DNA of 37,187 nucleotides from an uncultured Clostridia bacterium (GCA_947629335.1 CANRDI010000018.1:1-37187), one strand, 5' to 3'. Shown: positions 25,037 through 34,111, counted from the first letter of the stretch. Numbers and translations: made by a program. The notes: generated from the letters alone by a model not told the origin.

Positions 25037-26101
25037 ATGGAAATCAGAATTGAAAAAACGCAGACTCCTAAGGAAAAACCTCAGGACGAAAGTAAGCTTG
25101 GCTTTGGTCACATCTTTACCGACCATATGTTCATTATGGATTATGATACGGGAAAGGGCTGGCACGACGCGAGGGTCGTTCCCTATGGAAATATCGAGCT
25201 TTCTCCCGCAGCAATGGTTTTGCATTACGGACAGGAGATATTCGAAGGCTTAAAGGCTTATCGCACCGCCGACGGTTCTATTCAGTTCTTCCGTCCTATC
25301 GAAAATTTCAAGAGAATGAATATCTCGGCGGAACGTCTTGTTATACCGCAGATACCCGTTGAGGACGCGCTTCAGGCTCTCCATACCGTCGTTGAAGTGG
25401 ACAAGGACTGGGTTCCGCATACTGACGGCGCTTCGCTTTACATTCGCCCGTTTATCTTCGCGGCAGATCCGTTTTTAGGCGTTCGTCCCGGCGATAAATA
25501 TTACTTTATGATAATAATGAGCCCTTCGGGAGCATACTATTCCACGGGGCTTGAGCCTGTTTCTATCTATGTTGAAACAAAGTATGTCAGAGCCGTTCGC
25601 GGCGGAATGGGCTTTACAAAAACGGGCGGAAACTATGCCGCTTCGCTCCATTCCCAGGACGACGCTCATAAGCTGAATTACTCGCAGGTGCTTTGGCTTG
25701 ACGGAATTGAGCAGAAGTACATTGAAGAAGTAGGCTCTATGAACATTATGTTCGTAATTGACGGAGAAGTCGTTACGCCTCAGCTCCAAGGCTCGGTTTT
25801 AAGCGGAATTACGAGAAAGTCCGTTCTTGAACTGTGCAAAAAGTGGGGAATTAAGGCGACAGAGCGCAGGATCTCCATTCAGGAGGTTGCGGACGCTTAT
25901 GACGCGGGCAAACTCGACGAGGTATTCGGCACGGGTACGGCGGCTGTTGTTTCTCCCGTTGGTCATTTGCGCTGGGGCGACAAGGTAATGGAAATCGGCA
26001 ACAACAAGATAGGAAAACTCACACAGCGTCTTTACGACACCATGACGGGTATGCAGTACGGCAAGCTGCCAGACGATATGGGCTGGATTGAAAAGCTGTA
26101 A
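25037..26101 (+). CDS. ilvE: Branched-chain amino acid aminotransferase
   Basis: PLP enzyme that transfers the amino group between glutamate and the keto acids of leucine, isoleucine and valine. The 354 residues show the fold-type IV signature: YGQEIFEGLKAYR near 69, RPIENFKRMN near 92, SLYIRPFIFA, the PLP-lysine segment GFTKTGGNYAAS near 193, and EEVGSMNIMFV, SVLSGITRKSVLEL and EVFGTGTAAVVSPVG toward the end. A TTTTGGAGG site precedes the ATG. It is followed 2 bp later by a small gene with a frame problem, and then glyS. Confidence 0.97.
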   Translation: MEIRIEKTQTPKEKPQDESKLGFGHIFTDHMFIMDYDTGKGWHDARVVPYGNIELSPAAMVLHYGQEIFEGLKAYRTADGSIQFFRPIENFKRMNISAERLVIPQIPVEDALQALHTVVEVDKDWVPHTDGASLYIRPFIFAADPFLGVRPGDKYYFMIIMSPSGAYYSTGLEPVSIYVETKYVRAVRGGMGFTKTGGNYAASLHSQDDAHKLNYSQVLWLDGIEQKYIEEVGSMNIMFVIDGEVVTPQLQGSVLSGITRKSVLELCKKWGIKATERRISIQEVADAYDAGKLDEVFGTGTAAVVSPVGHLRWGDKVMEIGNNKIGKLTQRLYDTMTGMQYGKLPDDMGWIEKL

Positions 26102-26103
26102 TA

Positions 26104-26554
26104 ATGATTAAAAAACTGCTCGCGTTGGCTGAGATAAAGGCGAAAACGCTTTTTGCGGGGCGCAGGTTGGCGCTTTCACCTGAGGAATACTATGACGAGC
26201 AGCTTTCCGCTTGCTGGAAGTGTTATCTTGACGCACAGCTTGAAATTTGCGGTAATGGCGACAGACCCTGAGGAGGCTGCTTTTGCGCGGTTTTGCGAGG
26301 ATTTTGAAAATTCACTTGACGCGTTTGAAAAGATAACTTCTCCCAAACAGTATTCTGTGGCTCACGCCGCGCCGGTGCGCTCTCTTGACTCGGAGAGAGA
26401 ATGGCTTTCTGCTGTAAAGCGTTATAAAATCGCCGATAGCGAGGCGCTGGAGAAAATCAGCGCGGAGATTGAAGAAATCTCTAATATGGACAACACCTTG
26501 CCGATAAGTTATAAGAATGTTAAAAAGCTGCTTAAACGGGATTTAGGCAAATAA
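26104..26554 (+). pseudogene. Small gene split by a +1 frame change at CCC TGA
   Basis: From ATG 26104 the frame reads MIKKLLALAEIKAKTL, then LSPEEYYDEQLSACWKCYL and stops at GNGDRP-TGA (26269-26271). The +1 frame continues smoothly as EEAAFARFCEDFENSLDAFE to KKLLKRDLGK at 26554, where an ATG at 26255 exists but has no ribosome binding site. Together they would form a helical protein of about 149 residues. The join is CCC TGA, a sequence known to favour +1 slippage. It may be a mutation, a programmed frameshift, or two overlapping genes; I cannot decide. No family recognised. It sits 2 bp after ilvE, so it is co-transcribed. Confidence 0.5.
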
Positions 26555-26591
26555 AATGTTCCCGACGGGGGTATGAAAGGAAATTTTACTG

Positions 26592-27968
26592 ATGAAAAAC
26601 GAAGAAAAATCGCTTGAAACGATAAAGACGCTGTGTATACACCGAGGGTTTGTATACCCAGGAAGCGAGATATACGGCGGACTTGCGAATACGTGGGATT
26701 ATGGTCCGCTTGGCGTTGAGCTTAAAGAGAACATAAAGAAGGCTTGGCGCAAGAAGTTCGTGCAGGAAAATAAATATAACGTAGGTCTTGACAGCGCAAT
26801 TCTTATGAACCCGCAGACATGGGTAGCATCGGGACACGTCGGAGGATTTTCCGACCCGCTTATGGACTGTAAGGACTGTAAGACCCGCCACAGAGCCGAC
26901 AAGCTTATAGAGGACTTTGACGGCACGTCCGCGGACGGCTGGACAAACGAGGAAATGGTAAGCTATATCCGCGAAAAGGGCATAAAATGCCCCGACTGCG
27001 GAAGCACGAATTTCACCGACATACGCCAGTTCAACCTTATGTTTAAGACTGCGCAGGGCGTTACAGAGGACAGCAAGAACGACCTTTATCTCCGTCCCGA
27101 AACCGCACAGGGAATTTTCGTGAACTTTGCGAATATCCAGCGCACAAGCCGCAAAAAAGTACCTTTTGGCGTGGCGCAGGTGGGAAAATCGTTCAGAAAC
27201 GAGATAACTCCGGGACAGTTTATCTTCCGCGTGAGAGAATTTGAGCAAATGGAGCTTGAATTTTTCTGCAAGCCGGGAACGGACCTCGAATGGTTCAACT
27301 ACTGGAGAAGCTACTGCAAGGATTTCCTTATGTCAATCGGACTTAAAGAGGAAAATGTCCGCGCGCGCGACCATTCGGCAAAGGAGCTTTGCTTCTACTC
27401 TAAGGCAACGACAGACTTTGAGTTTTTGTTCCCGTTCGGTTGGGGAGAGCTTTGGGGAGTTGCCGACAGAACGGACTACGACCTCACACAGCACATTAAG
27501 ACAAGCGGAAAGAGCCTTGAATATTTCGACCCCGAAACCAACGAAAAGTACGTGCCTTATGTAATAGAGCCATCGCTGGGCGTTGAAAGACTGTTTTTAG
27601 CGGTAGTGTGCGACGCGTATGACGAAGAACAGCTTGACGACGGAACAACCCGCACAGTTATGCATATCCACCCCGCACTTGCGCCGATAAAATGCGCGGT
27701 TTTGCCGCTGTCGAAAAAGCTCGGCGAAAAGGCGAACGAGTTGTACGAGGAACTTTCAAAGAGCTTCTGCACGGATTATGACGAGGCAGGCGCGATCGGA
27801 AAGCGTTATCGCAGACAGGACGAAGTAGGAACTCCGTTTTGCGTGACTTACGACTTTGACAGCGAAACGGACGGCTGCGTCACAGTCAGAGAGCGCGATT
27901 CTATGCAGCAGGTGAGAATTCCTATAGCAGATGTAAAAAAGTACATCTCAGAGAAAATTGATTTTTAA
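26592..27968 (+). CDS. glyS: Glycyl-tRNA synthetase, single-chain (alpha2) type
   Basis: Class II synthetase that charges tRNA-Gly. The 458-residue chain is the homodimeric type, not the two-subunit GlyQ/GlyS type. Visible parts: [13 protein letters not shown], a zinc-ribbon pattern (CKDCKTRH and KCPDCGS), [13 protein letters not shown], motif 2 [36 protein letters not shown] and motif 3 [12 protein letters not shown], then the anticodon-binding domain ending [18 protein letters not shown]. An AAAGGAA site lies 9 bases before the ATG. It follows ilvE and the small split gene without an obvious new promoter. Confidence 0.97.
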   Translation: MKNEEKSLETIKTLCIHRGFVYPGSEIYGGLANTWDYGPLGVELKENIKKAWRKKFVQENKYNVGLDSAILMNPQTWVASGHVGGFSDPLMDCKDCKTRHRADKLIEDFDGTSADGWTNEEMVSYIREKGIKCPDCGSTNFTDIRQFNLMFKTAQGVTEDSKNDLYLRPETAQGIFVNFANIQRTSRKKVPFGVAQVGKSFRNEITPGQFIFRVREFEQMELEFFCKPGTDLEWFNYWRSYCKDFLMSIGLKEENVRARDHSAKELCFYSKATTDFEFLFPFGWGELWGVADRTDYDLTQHIKTSGKSLEYFDPETNEKYVPYVIEPSLGVERLFLAVVCDAYDEEQLDDGTTRTVMHIHPALAPIKCAVLPLSKKLGEKANELYEELSKSFCTDYDEAGAIGKRYRRQDEVGTPFCVTYDFDSETDGCVTVRERDSMQQVRIPIADVKKYISEKIDF

Positions 27969-28226
27969 CGTGAAAACGCCCCCGCGAAAACTCGCGGGGG
28001 CATTGCGCTGCCCTTGAACTGTCAATAAATCCCGTCTGCGGCGAAATTGCCTTTTGCAGCTTGAATTCGGATTTTTATTAGGCTTTGCGAAAAAGTTGTT
28101 TTGCCGACAGCTCGGCAAAGCCGTTTGTGCTGCAACCTCGGCGAAACCTTCTTTGCAGAAACACGGCGAAGCAAAAATTGATTTTTAACGTGAAAACAGC
28201 CCCCACGAAAAAACTCGCGGGGGCTT
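27954..28226. repeat. Duplicated glyS 3' end with hairpin
   Basis: 27954-28003 (last codons of glyS, its stop, GTGAAAAC and a GCCCCCGCG / CGCGGGGGC hairpin) recurs at 28173-28226, including the codon text AAAATTGATTTTTAA and a slightly altered hairpin. On the minus strand the second hairpin is followed by TGTTTT and would terminate the small gene at 28238. The 170 bp between the copies holds no gene. Confidence 0.85.
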
Positions 28227-28237
28227 TGCCAATGAAA

Positions 28238-28450
28238 TCAGCCTTTTTTCTTCTTCATAATACCGATAACCAACAGCACTAGTCCGACAATAGCTGCGAT
28301 TATGCCGATTATTATCCAAGGCGTACCGGGATTTACCCCGCCGCCGCCAAAAAGGCTTGACAGCTGCGCCTCAAGACTGTTGTTCATGGAAGCTCCGACA
28401 ATAAGCGAAACAACTCCCGCGACCATGAGAATTACTCCCAAAATAATCAT
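28238..28450 (-). CDS. Small two-helix membrane protein
   Basis: A 70-residue protein with two hydrophobic helices (IILGVILMVAGVVSLIVGA and PWIIIGIIAAIVGLVLLVIG), a Gly-rich connecting loop (FGGGGVNPG) and a basic end (KKKKG). An AAAGGAGAA site and a promoter support it. Family not recognised; the plan is common among small envelope proteins of clostridia. Confidence 0.8.
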   Translation of the reverse strand: MIILGVILMVAGVVSLIVGASMNNSLEAQLSSLFGGGGVNPGTPWIIIGIIAAIVGLVLLVIGIMKKKKG

Positions 28451-28503
28451 AACTTTTCTCCTTTAAACAAAATAAGCCTGAAACAATATGTACTACCAAT
28501 TTT

Positions 28504-28532
28504 ATTTTACTACATTTGGTGAATTTTGTCAA
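28504..28532 (-). promoter_or_regulatory. Promoter of the small membrane-protein gene
   Basis: Minus strand: consensus -35 TTGACA (28527-28532), 17-base spacer, -10 TAAAAT (28504-28509). Confidence 0.8.
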
Positions 28533-28770
28533 GAGGAAAAGCGAATTTTTCCGAATTTGATAAAAAATAAAAGATCCTCTTTTTTTGGGAAATTATATGC
28601 TATAATGCTTATAAGTATTATGTAACGTCAGCACCGCCAACCCCAAAGGGCGGCTTTTCAGACGCAGACTAATCAAATCTAAGGCGGAGAAATGGCTTTT
28701 TGCGACTTAAATCCCGTTCGCACAAGCAACGATATTTGGGTTGCCAAAGGGCGCAATGCCCCCCGTCGGA
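28533..28770. other. Intergenic stretch with no gene seen
   Basis: A TATAAT at about 28601 and a small GC stem CCGCC ... GGCGG followed by CTTTT (about 28635-28660) are present, but no matching -35 box or ORF. Nothing else is supported. Confidence 0.3.
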
Positions 28771-29001
28771 GAGAAAACTTTTTTGAAAAAAGTTTTTACT
28801 TCGGCAGGAGTGCAGCGCCCCCGCGATTGCGTAAGCAGCAAAAAACCGCAAGGGAGAAAACCTTTTGAAAAAGGTTTTCTCCCTTGAACTTTCTTTTCAA
28901 AACTTTTATGTGCCGCCGCTTGCGCGGCGGTCGGAAAGCGGAAGCGCTTTCCCTTACAGCAAGTTACATAAAAGTTTTGAAAAGGGGTTTGGGGAAAAAC
29001 T
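28771..29001. repeat. Dispersed repeat mosaic beside yitT
   Basis: 28774-28839 is an inverted copy of the module at 21088-21158. 28850-28912 carries a hairpin AGGGAGAAAACC / GGTTTTCTCCCT followed by the CTTTTCAAAACTTTTATGT word. 28951-29001 is the same family in the opposite direction (TTACAGCAAGTTACATAAAAG) and abuts the yitT stop codon. Confidence 0.75.
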
Positions 29002-29868
29002 CTACCCGCGGTTTTCTAACTTCTCAAATCCTAATCCCAACACCTCGTCCGCATTTGTTGTTATAACAAACGCCGAGGGGTCTGTTTCGCGGACAATTCG
29101 CTTTATTTTCTCATAAGAATTTCTCCTTACCGCCGCCAACAGTATTTCACGTTCCTCTCGAAGATATGCTCCCTTGCCTTTAAGAATGGTAAGCCCATGA
29201 TCCGCCGCAATTATTTTTTGAGCAATTTCTTCGTTGCTCTTGGAGAATATCAGCATAAGCCTGCTCTCTCTGCCGCCGTAAATTATCCTGTCGATAACTA
29301 TAGACTGGAAAAAAATCGCCACCGCCGCCAGCAATACTCCGTTCAGATCTCCGAAAACAATAAACCCTATCCCCACTACCAGAACATCAAGCGCCGCTTG
29401 TATCACGCCAAGACGATATTGAGGATAATATTTCCCGATTATTTTCGTGAGAATATCCGCGCCGCCTGAGGTCGCTTCGCTCTTATAGGTAAGTCCCATT
29501 CCCGCGCCCATTACTGCGCCGCCGAATATCGCCGCTATAAGACCATTCCCTCCGCTTGCGTCATATGTGGGGATATACAGTTCTGCGATGTCTGTAAAAA
29601 CTGTTATCAGAGCAACAGAAAACAACGTTTTCAGCATGACCGCTCTTTCGAGAAGGATAAATCCTATTATCAAAAGCGGTATGTTGACAAAAAGTATAAG
29701 TGTTCCGACGCCTATATCAATAAATTCCGAAAGAATTATCGCCGCACCTGTTGCTCCCCCCGGAGCAATATCGTTCGACGAAATAAAACAATGTACTCCG
29801 AGCGAAAAAATTGCCGCCGCAAGCGCTGTCTGCAAAAGATCCGCAAAAATTGTACCGTATTTTTTCAT
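29002..29868 (-). CDS. YitT-family membrane protein
   Basis: A 288-residue integral membrane protein with about five hydrophobic segments in its first 190 residues (including ALAAAIFSLGVHCFISSNDI, APGGATGAAIILSE, FVNIPLLIIGFILL and FGGAVMGAGMGLTYK) and a C-terminal soluble domain (about 205-285: AHGLTILKGKG-like, EREILLAAVRR, DPSAFVITTNADEVLG) typical of the DUF161-DUF2179 pair. Transport of an unknown small molecule is often suggested for the family but not established. The ATG at 29868 has a GAGGTC site 7 bases upstream; a TTG five codons earlier is unlikely to be the start. It is the third gene of a minus-strand group after mrnC. Confidence 0.9.
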   Translation of the reverse strand: MKKYGTIFADLLQTALAAAIFSLGVHCFISSNDIAPGGATGAAIILSEFIDIGVGTLILFVNIPLLIIGFILLERAVMLKTLFSVALITVFTDIAELYIPTYDASGGNGLIAAIFGGAVMGAGMGLTYKSEATSGGADILTKIIGKYYPQYRLGVIQAALDVLVVGIGFIVFGDLNGVLLAAVAIFFQSIVIDRIIYGGRESRLMLIFSKSNEEIAQKIIAADHGLTILKGKGAYLREEREILLAAVRRNSYEKIKRIVRETDPSAFVITTNADEVLGLGFEKLENRG

Positions 29869-29934
29869 AAATAATGACCTCAACTCTCTTATTTTAAACT
29901 GCTTTTATGTAAAATAAGAGGTCAAGGTCTATGT

Positions 29935-30327
29935 TTATTCTTCAATAGGAAGTGCCTTTATTATTGCGTCAAAAAGCTCTTGTATACGCCGATAATCTTC
30001 GCAAAGCGAAAGATAGCCGAACAGCGTTTCGAGAGCGGTTGCCCTGCGGTATTCCGCAGGATTTGAGCTTTTCGGAACAGATATCCCGCCCGCATTTCGC
30101 CCGCGCCGAACAATGTCGGCTTCTTTTTCATTTAACAGCGGCTCAATAATGCTCAGAGCCTCGCTCTGATATGACGCACGGACGCGCTGTACAGCTAAAG
30201 AATGAAGTTTTCCCGCGTTTGTCTGATGCTCCGAGACAATAAGTTTACGCACAAGCACCTCATAAACGCTGTCGCCGTAAAATGCCAGAACATTCGGCGA
30301 ATATGCCGCCGCCTCTCTATCGGTCAT
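29935..30327 (-). CDS. mrnC: Mini-ribonuclease III
   Basis: A dimeric RNase III-like enzyme without the double-stranded-RNA-binding domain; in Bacillus it matures 23S rRNA ends. The 130 residues match the family length. Conserved parts are SPNVLAFYGDSVYEVLVR (catalytic Asp near 19), VRASYQSEAL, VRRGRNAG and YRRATALETLFGYL (catalytic Glu near 101). An AGGAGAA site precedes the start. The gap to the methyltransferase-like gene upstream is 29 bp, so they are probably co-transcribed. Confidence 0.92.
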   Translation of the reverse strand: MTDREAAAYSPNVLAFYGDSVYEVLVRKLIVSEHQTNAGKLHSLAVQRVRASYQSEALSIIEPLLNEKEADIVRRGRNAGGISVPKSSNPAEYRRATALETLFGYLSLCEDYRRIQELFDAIIKALPIEE

Positions 30328-30356
30328 TTCATTTCTCCTGTTTTAGATACTGTTTT

Positions 30357-31055
30357 TCATGCTTGAAAAATGTAATAAACAAAGCTGTATTCCTCGCTGT
30401 GCAGTTCAAACATATCCATTTCCTTGTTAAGCTCGGCAATTCCCGTTGTTTCCTCGGTCGAGCCGAGCGACGCTTCGAGGCTGTGCATTGCTTCCTTTAA
30501 CGGCTCGTACAAGCCGTGCGTCCAGTCGGTTTTTGGGGCTATATAAAAATCGCGTGTTTTAAGTCCCTTTTCCTTTGCCTCGCGCAAAACGCGGTCAAGC
30601 TCTTCAGGCTCTCCAAAACGCCGTTCTACATAACATCTTGTGTCGGGCGACGGATCTATCAGATAACAAAGCGTTCTGAAAACGGCTGTGCCGCCGCTTT
30701 TGAGGATATTTTTAAGCTCTTCGAGCCTTCTCGGAACGCCGTCAGGCTCAGTAAGTCCGTTGTACCAAAGAAATTCCCAGCCGCCGTCTGTGGTCGGAAG
30801 CTCAAACGGCATTACAAAATGCGCGTCAAGTCCCGCTTTAAGCGCGCGTTCTACGCGGTGTTGTTCGGCATAGCCCGCTAAAACCACAGCATTTGTCGCT
30901 TTGGCGATTATTTTGGGCGTATCGTTTTCATCTCCGACAAAAAGCGCGCGTTTTGCCGAAATATTTCCGCAAAGTTTCATGACCTCTTCTGCGGTATGAG
31001 TGCTTCCCGCTGTAGAACGTTCAAGATCTCCGATCAAACTGCTAATAAAACTCAT
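30357..31055 (-). CDS. Methyltransferase-like protein, possibly degenerate
   Basis: A 232-residue soluble protein. The second half looks like the end of a class I SAM-dependent methyltransferase (ELKNILKSGGTAVFRTLCY, then RRFGEPEELDRVLREAKEKG, WTHGLYEPLKEAM and EYSFVYYIFQ). The first half lacks a convincing glycine-rich SAM motif (no ExGxGxG), reading instead KRALFVGDENDTPKIIAKAT and VVLAGYAEQHRVERAL, so binding may be altered. A GGGAGG site precedes the start. Its place before mrnC hints at RNA-related work, but this is weak. Annotation as a plain hypothetical protein would be equally fair. Confidence 0.6.
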   Translation of the reverse strand: MSFISSLIGDLERSTAGSTHTAEEVMKLCGNISAKRALFVGDENDTPKIIAKATNAVVLAGYAEQHRVERALKAGLDAHFVMPFELPTTDGGWEFLWYNGLTEPDGVPRRLEELKNILKSGGTAVFRTLCYLIDPSPDTRCYVERRFGEPEELDRVLREAKEKGLKTRDFYIAPKTDWTHGLYEPLKEAMHSLEASLGSTEETTGIAELNKEMDMFELHSEEYSFVYYIFQA

Positions 31056-31273
31056 ATAATATTAACCTCCCGAATCCCGCTCGGATAGGATCTTCAAACT
31101 GCCTGAAAAACTGCTCCGTCCGCGCTTTCGGCGCAGAAACGGGGGCATTTGGTACGCGGCGCAATGCGCAAACAAAAAATTGATCGCCGCCACTGTCCGA
31201 CATTTTTCGCTTTAAGCGGCTTTTTCGGCAGTTTCATTTTTTATCTCTGTTCATCTGTTTTTATTTTAAGCTT

Positions 31274-32548
31274 TTATCTTACATAATTAAACTCGAAATC
31301 GTAAATGGACACCACATCATCCTCTTGTACTCCCTGACGTTCAAGCTCGTCGATTATTCCGCTCGAACGCAATACGCGCTGGAAATACTGAAGGCTTTCA
31401 TAGTCCTCCATATTGCATACGGACAATATAGGCGCTAAAAATTCCGCGTTTACTATATAAATCCCGTCAACTTTTTCGACTGTAAACGAATGTTTTTCAC
31501 CCTCGATCTCCGAAAGTTCTTTCAGCGAAAGCGCCTCAGGTTCGTAGATCTTTACGGGCGGGAGTTTTGAGAGCGCCTGCATTACGTCTTCCATAAGCTC
31601 TTCTGTTCCCATTGTCGTTGCCGCGGATATTTTATGCGCTTTAAGACCTTTTTCGGCTATAAAATGTTCAAACGCTTCTATCTGTTCTTCTGTCGCCATA
31701 TCGCACTTGTTCATAGCGATTATCTGCGGGAGTTTAGCAAGCTCCTCGGAAAAATTTCCAAGCTCGGCGTTTATCTTTTCATAATCGTCGCAGGGATCTC
31801 TCCCGTCAGCTCCCGAAACATCCACGACATGAACTATAAGACGGCATCTTTCCACATGCCGCAGGAATTCATGACCAAGACCCACTCCCTCGCTTGCGCC
31901 CTCGATAAGTCCCGGAATGTCCGCCATAACAAACGACTTCTCTCCGCGTTTTACCACTCCAAGCACGGGAGTAAGCGTCGTAAACTGATAGTTTGCTATT
32001 TTCGGTTTTGCCGCGCTTACAACGCTTATGAGCGTTGATTTCCCGACATTCGGAAATCCCACCAGACCCACATCTGCAAGAAGTTTTAGCTCAAGAGTAA
32101 CATTAAGCTGTTCTCCAGGAAATCCCGGCTTTGAAAAACGCGGTATCTGGCGCGTCGGCGTAGCGAAATGTGAATTCCCCCAGCCGCCTTTTCCGCCTTT
32201 TGCCACGACCACAGGCTCGTCTCCCGAAATATCTGCGATTATTCTGCCCGTTTTCGCGTCTTTTACGAGCGTACCTCTTGGAACTTTTATGACTGTCGGC
32301 TCCATAGACTTTCCCGAACAGCGTTTTGCGCCGCCTGCTTCGCCGTCCGGCGCGATATACTTTCTCTTATATCTGAAATCAATAAGCGTCGAAAGGCTGT
32401 CGTCTGCGACAAACACAATATCCGAGCCTTTTCCGCCGTCTCCGCCGTCGGGTCCGCCCGCCGCAACATATTTTTCCCTGTGGAACGACACCGCGCCGTT
32501 TCCGCCGTTTCCTGCTTTAAGCATTATTTCGACCTTATCGACAAACAT
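31274..32548 (-). CDS. obg: GTPase Obg (CgtA)
   Basis: Ribosome-associated GTPase needed for 50S assembly and stress control. The 424 residues contain the glycine-rich Obg fold (1-158: AGNGGNGAVSFHREKYV, GGPDGGDGGKGSD, AKGGKGGWGNSHF), the G domain (P-loop GFPNVGKST, DIPGLIEGAS, NKCD, then SAAT) and a C-terminal OCT domain (about 345-424). An AAAAGGAGG site precedes the ATG. It follows the rplU-prp-rpmA group, as in many Firmicutes, but after a gap of 546 bp. Confidence 0.97.
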   Translation of the reverse strand: MFVDKVEIMLKAGNGGNGAVSFHREKYVAAGGPDGGDGGKGSDIVFVADDSLSTLIDFRYKRKYIAPDGEAGGAKRCSGKSMEPTVIKVPRGTLVKDAKTGRIIADISGDEPVVVAKGGKGGWGNSHFATPTRQIPRFSKPGFPGEQLNVTLELKLLADVGLVGFPNVGKSTLISVVSAAKPKIANYQFTTLTPVLGVVKRGEKSFVMADIPGLIEGASEGVGLGHEFLRHVERCRLIVHVVDVSGADGRDPCDDYEKINAELGNFSEELAKLPQIIAMNKCDMATEEQIEAFEHFIAEKGLKAHKISAATTMGTEELMEDVMQALSKLPPVKIYEPEALSLKELSEIEGEKHSFTVEKVDGIYIVNAEFLAPILSVCNMEDYESLQYFQRVLRSSGIIDELERQGVQEDDVVSIYDFEFNYVR

Positions 32549-33054
32549 TTTGCATCCTCCTTTTCAAGAGCGTTCATTCAAGAAGAAACCTCCTTTTGAA
32601 TAAACAGGGAAGTCCTCTTGACATTTTTTAAATAATTTTCATAATTTGCTGCTGTCTAAGCATAGTTTCCAAAACCGCGCCTTTATGGAATTTCCGACCG
32701 TCTCACACCGAACCGCATACAACAGTTTAAACAACGTCAAAAAACGCCGCGTTTTTAATTCAATACTGCGCAAATATTGCATACAAAATATATTCTTTGT
32801 ACGGCATTTCATTAAGCCAAGCTCAGCCGTTCTCAGCCGAACAAATTTCGCTTGGCAGCCGACTTGCCCGACTGCACGAATTTATTTGCACAACTTGAAA
32901 TGATCGTATTGAAAAGCAAATTTTCTCAGAACAATGAAAATTTCATCGGCATAATTCGTGTATGCAAAGGAATTTGAACGGTTATTCGGGAAACTTTCCG
33001 TAAAACGGGCGTTTAACGGTCGTGAAAACACGCTTTAATTACTATTAATTAGTA
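32549..33054. other. Long gap between rpmA and obg
   Basis: No gene of known type is seen. On the minus strand a 17-codon ORF (32524-32577, MNALEKEDAKC...) with AGGAGG upstream overlaps the obg start by 25 bp. On the plus strand a promoter-like TTGACA (32619-32624), 16-base spacer, CATAAT (32641-32646) faces into the gap. The 85-codon frame after it lacks a ribosome binding site. Confidence 0.35.
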
Positions 33055-33083
33055 TTTAAGCCGGAGCTTACGTCCGGCTTAAA
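33055..33083. terminator. Hairpin after rpmA
   Basis: A stem TTTAAGCCGGA / TCCGGCTTAAA around loop GCTTACG lies 12 bp beyond the rpmA stop. T-runs are weak on either strand, so it may be an inefficient terminator allowing transcription on to obg. Confidence 0.65.
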
Positions 33084-33094
33084 ATGTTTTGTAA

Positions 33095-33379
33095 TTATTC
33101 GGCGTCAGCGTAAACGCTTACCTGTTTTCTATCGCGGCCTACGCGCTCAAATTTTACCTTTCCGTCAACAAGCGCGAACAAGGTATCGTCCGAACCCTTT
33201 CCTACGTTGTTTCCGGGGTGGATATGGGTTCCGCGCTGTCTTACGAGAATATTTCCCGCAAGAACAGGCTGTCCGTCCGCTCTTTTAACGCCGAGGCGCT
33301 TGGACTCTGAATCACGTCCGTTCTTTGTCGAGCCCATACCTTTTTTATGTGCGAAAAACTGTAATCCTATTTTTATCAT
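33095..33379 (-). CDS. rpmA: 50S ribosomal protein L27 precursor
   Basis: L27 reaches the peptidyl-transferase centre. The 94-residue form begins [21 protein letters not shown]: the nine residues ending LQFF form the Firmicutes-type extension that Prp removes before Ala-His-Lys. The rest ([48 protein letters not shown]) is standard. The gene lies 14 bp after prp in the conserved rplU-prp-rpmA order. Confidence 0.98.
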   Translation of the reverse strand: MIKIGLQFFAHKKGMGSTKNGRDSESKRLGVKRADGQPVLAGNILVRQRGTHIHPGNNVGKGSDDTLFALVDGKVKFERVGRDRKQVSVYADAE

Positions 33380-33393
33380 AGTATTGTAACCTC

Positions 33394-33726
33394 CTAAATA
33401 ATCTTCACCTTAATGTTTTCATAGTCGTCGGAGAGCGTTTGAAGATGCTCGTAAAGCGCCGAAATCAGCTTTTGTGCAGCGCTGTCCGCTCCGCAAAGTT
33501 TAAGTGAAATGTCGTTTTCCCCGACATTTACCACAGCCTTCGCGCCGAAGTTTTCGGTTATCGCATTGCAGACAAGCATCGTGCATGAGCTTACCGCCGC
33601 GCATACAATATCCGTTCCCTCGCGCTCGTTTTCGGCTGTTCCATAGCCCGCGTGACCGCTTATCTCAAAGCCCGAAAACGCCTTTACGCCGTCAAACTCT
33701 CCCAGCCTGAACACGCAATTAAGCAT
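33394..33726 (-). CDS. prp: Ribosomal-processing cysteine protease Prp
   Basis: Prp (DUF464) cleaves the N-terminal extension of L27. The 110-residue protein has the catalytic His in ISGHAGYG (near 24) and Cys in [10 protein letters not shown] (near 42), followed by the usual [20 protein letters not shown] end. Its start overlaps the end of rplU by 8 bp, so the two are translationally coupled. The matching cleavage site in L27 is encoded next door, so enzyme and substrate are both present. Confidence 0.95.
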   Translation of the reverse strand: MLNCVFRLGEFDGVKAFSGFEISGHAGYGTAENEREGTDIVCAAVSSCTMLVCNAITENFGAKAVVNVGENDISLKLCGADSAAQKLISALYEHLQTLSDDYENIKVKII

Positions 33727-34024
33727 TTATCGCTTCAATTCTTACCTGACTGTAAGGCTGTCTGTGACCCTGTTTTCTCTTAACGTGCTTTTTGGGCTTG
33801 TAGGTGAAAACGGTTATTTTCTTAGCCTTTCCGTTTTTAAGGAGAGTAGCTTTTACGGACGCGCCGCTCACATACGGATCGCCGACCTTTGCAGAATTAT
33901 CTCCGCCTACCATTACTACTTTGTCGAAGGTTATTTCGCCTTCCGCGTCGAGCTTTTCGATAAAGAGAACGTCGCCCTCTTTTACCTGATACTGCTTTCC
34001 GCCTGTTTCAATTACTGCGTACAT
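33719..34024 (-). CDS. rplU: 50S ribosomal protein L21
   Basis: L21 binds 23S rRNA. The 101-residue protein has [18 protein letters not shown] at its start, a central [10 protein letters not shown] block and the basic tail [33 protein letters not shown] site precedes the ATG. It is the first gene of the rplU-prp-rpmA operon. Confidence 0.98.
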   Translation of the reverse strand: MYAVIETGGKQYQVKEGDVLFIEKLDAEGEITFDKVVMVGGDNSAKVGDPYVSGASVKATLLKNGKAKKITVFTYKPKKHVKRKQGHRQPYSQVRIEAINA

Positions 34025-34106
34025 ATTTTTTACCTCTTTTCAGAACTCGCTGTGTCGGGGCGGCGGCATTTAAACTCCGCGCTTTCCAAGCCTCACACAA
34101 GCGGCT
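34025..34106 (-). promoter_or_regulatory. Putative L21 leader RNA
   Basis: The 80-base leader between the rplU promoter and the ribosome binding site can fold: UUGUGU pairs with ACACAG, enclosing GC-rich inner pairs (GCGCGG region with GCCGCC). Firmicutes rplU operons often carry an autoregulatory L21 leader at this place; a match to that fold is inferred from position and pairing only. Confidence 0.42.
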
Positions 34107-34111
34107 TTTTT

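Noticed and set aside
32646-32903. 85-codon ORF after a promoter-like sequence
   Set aside because: No ribosome binding site or family features, and its composition is that of non-coding AT-rich DNA.
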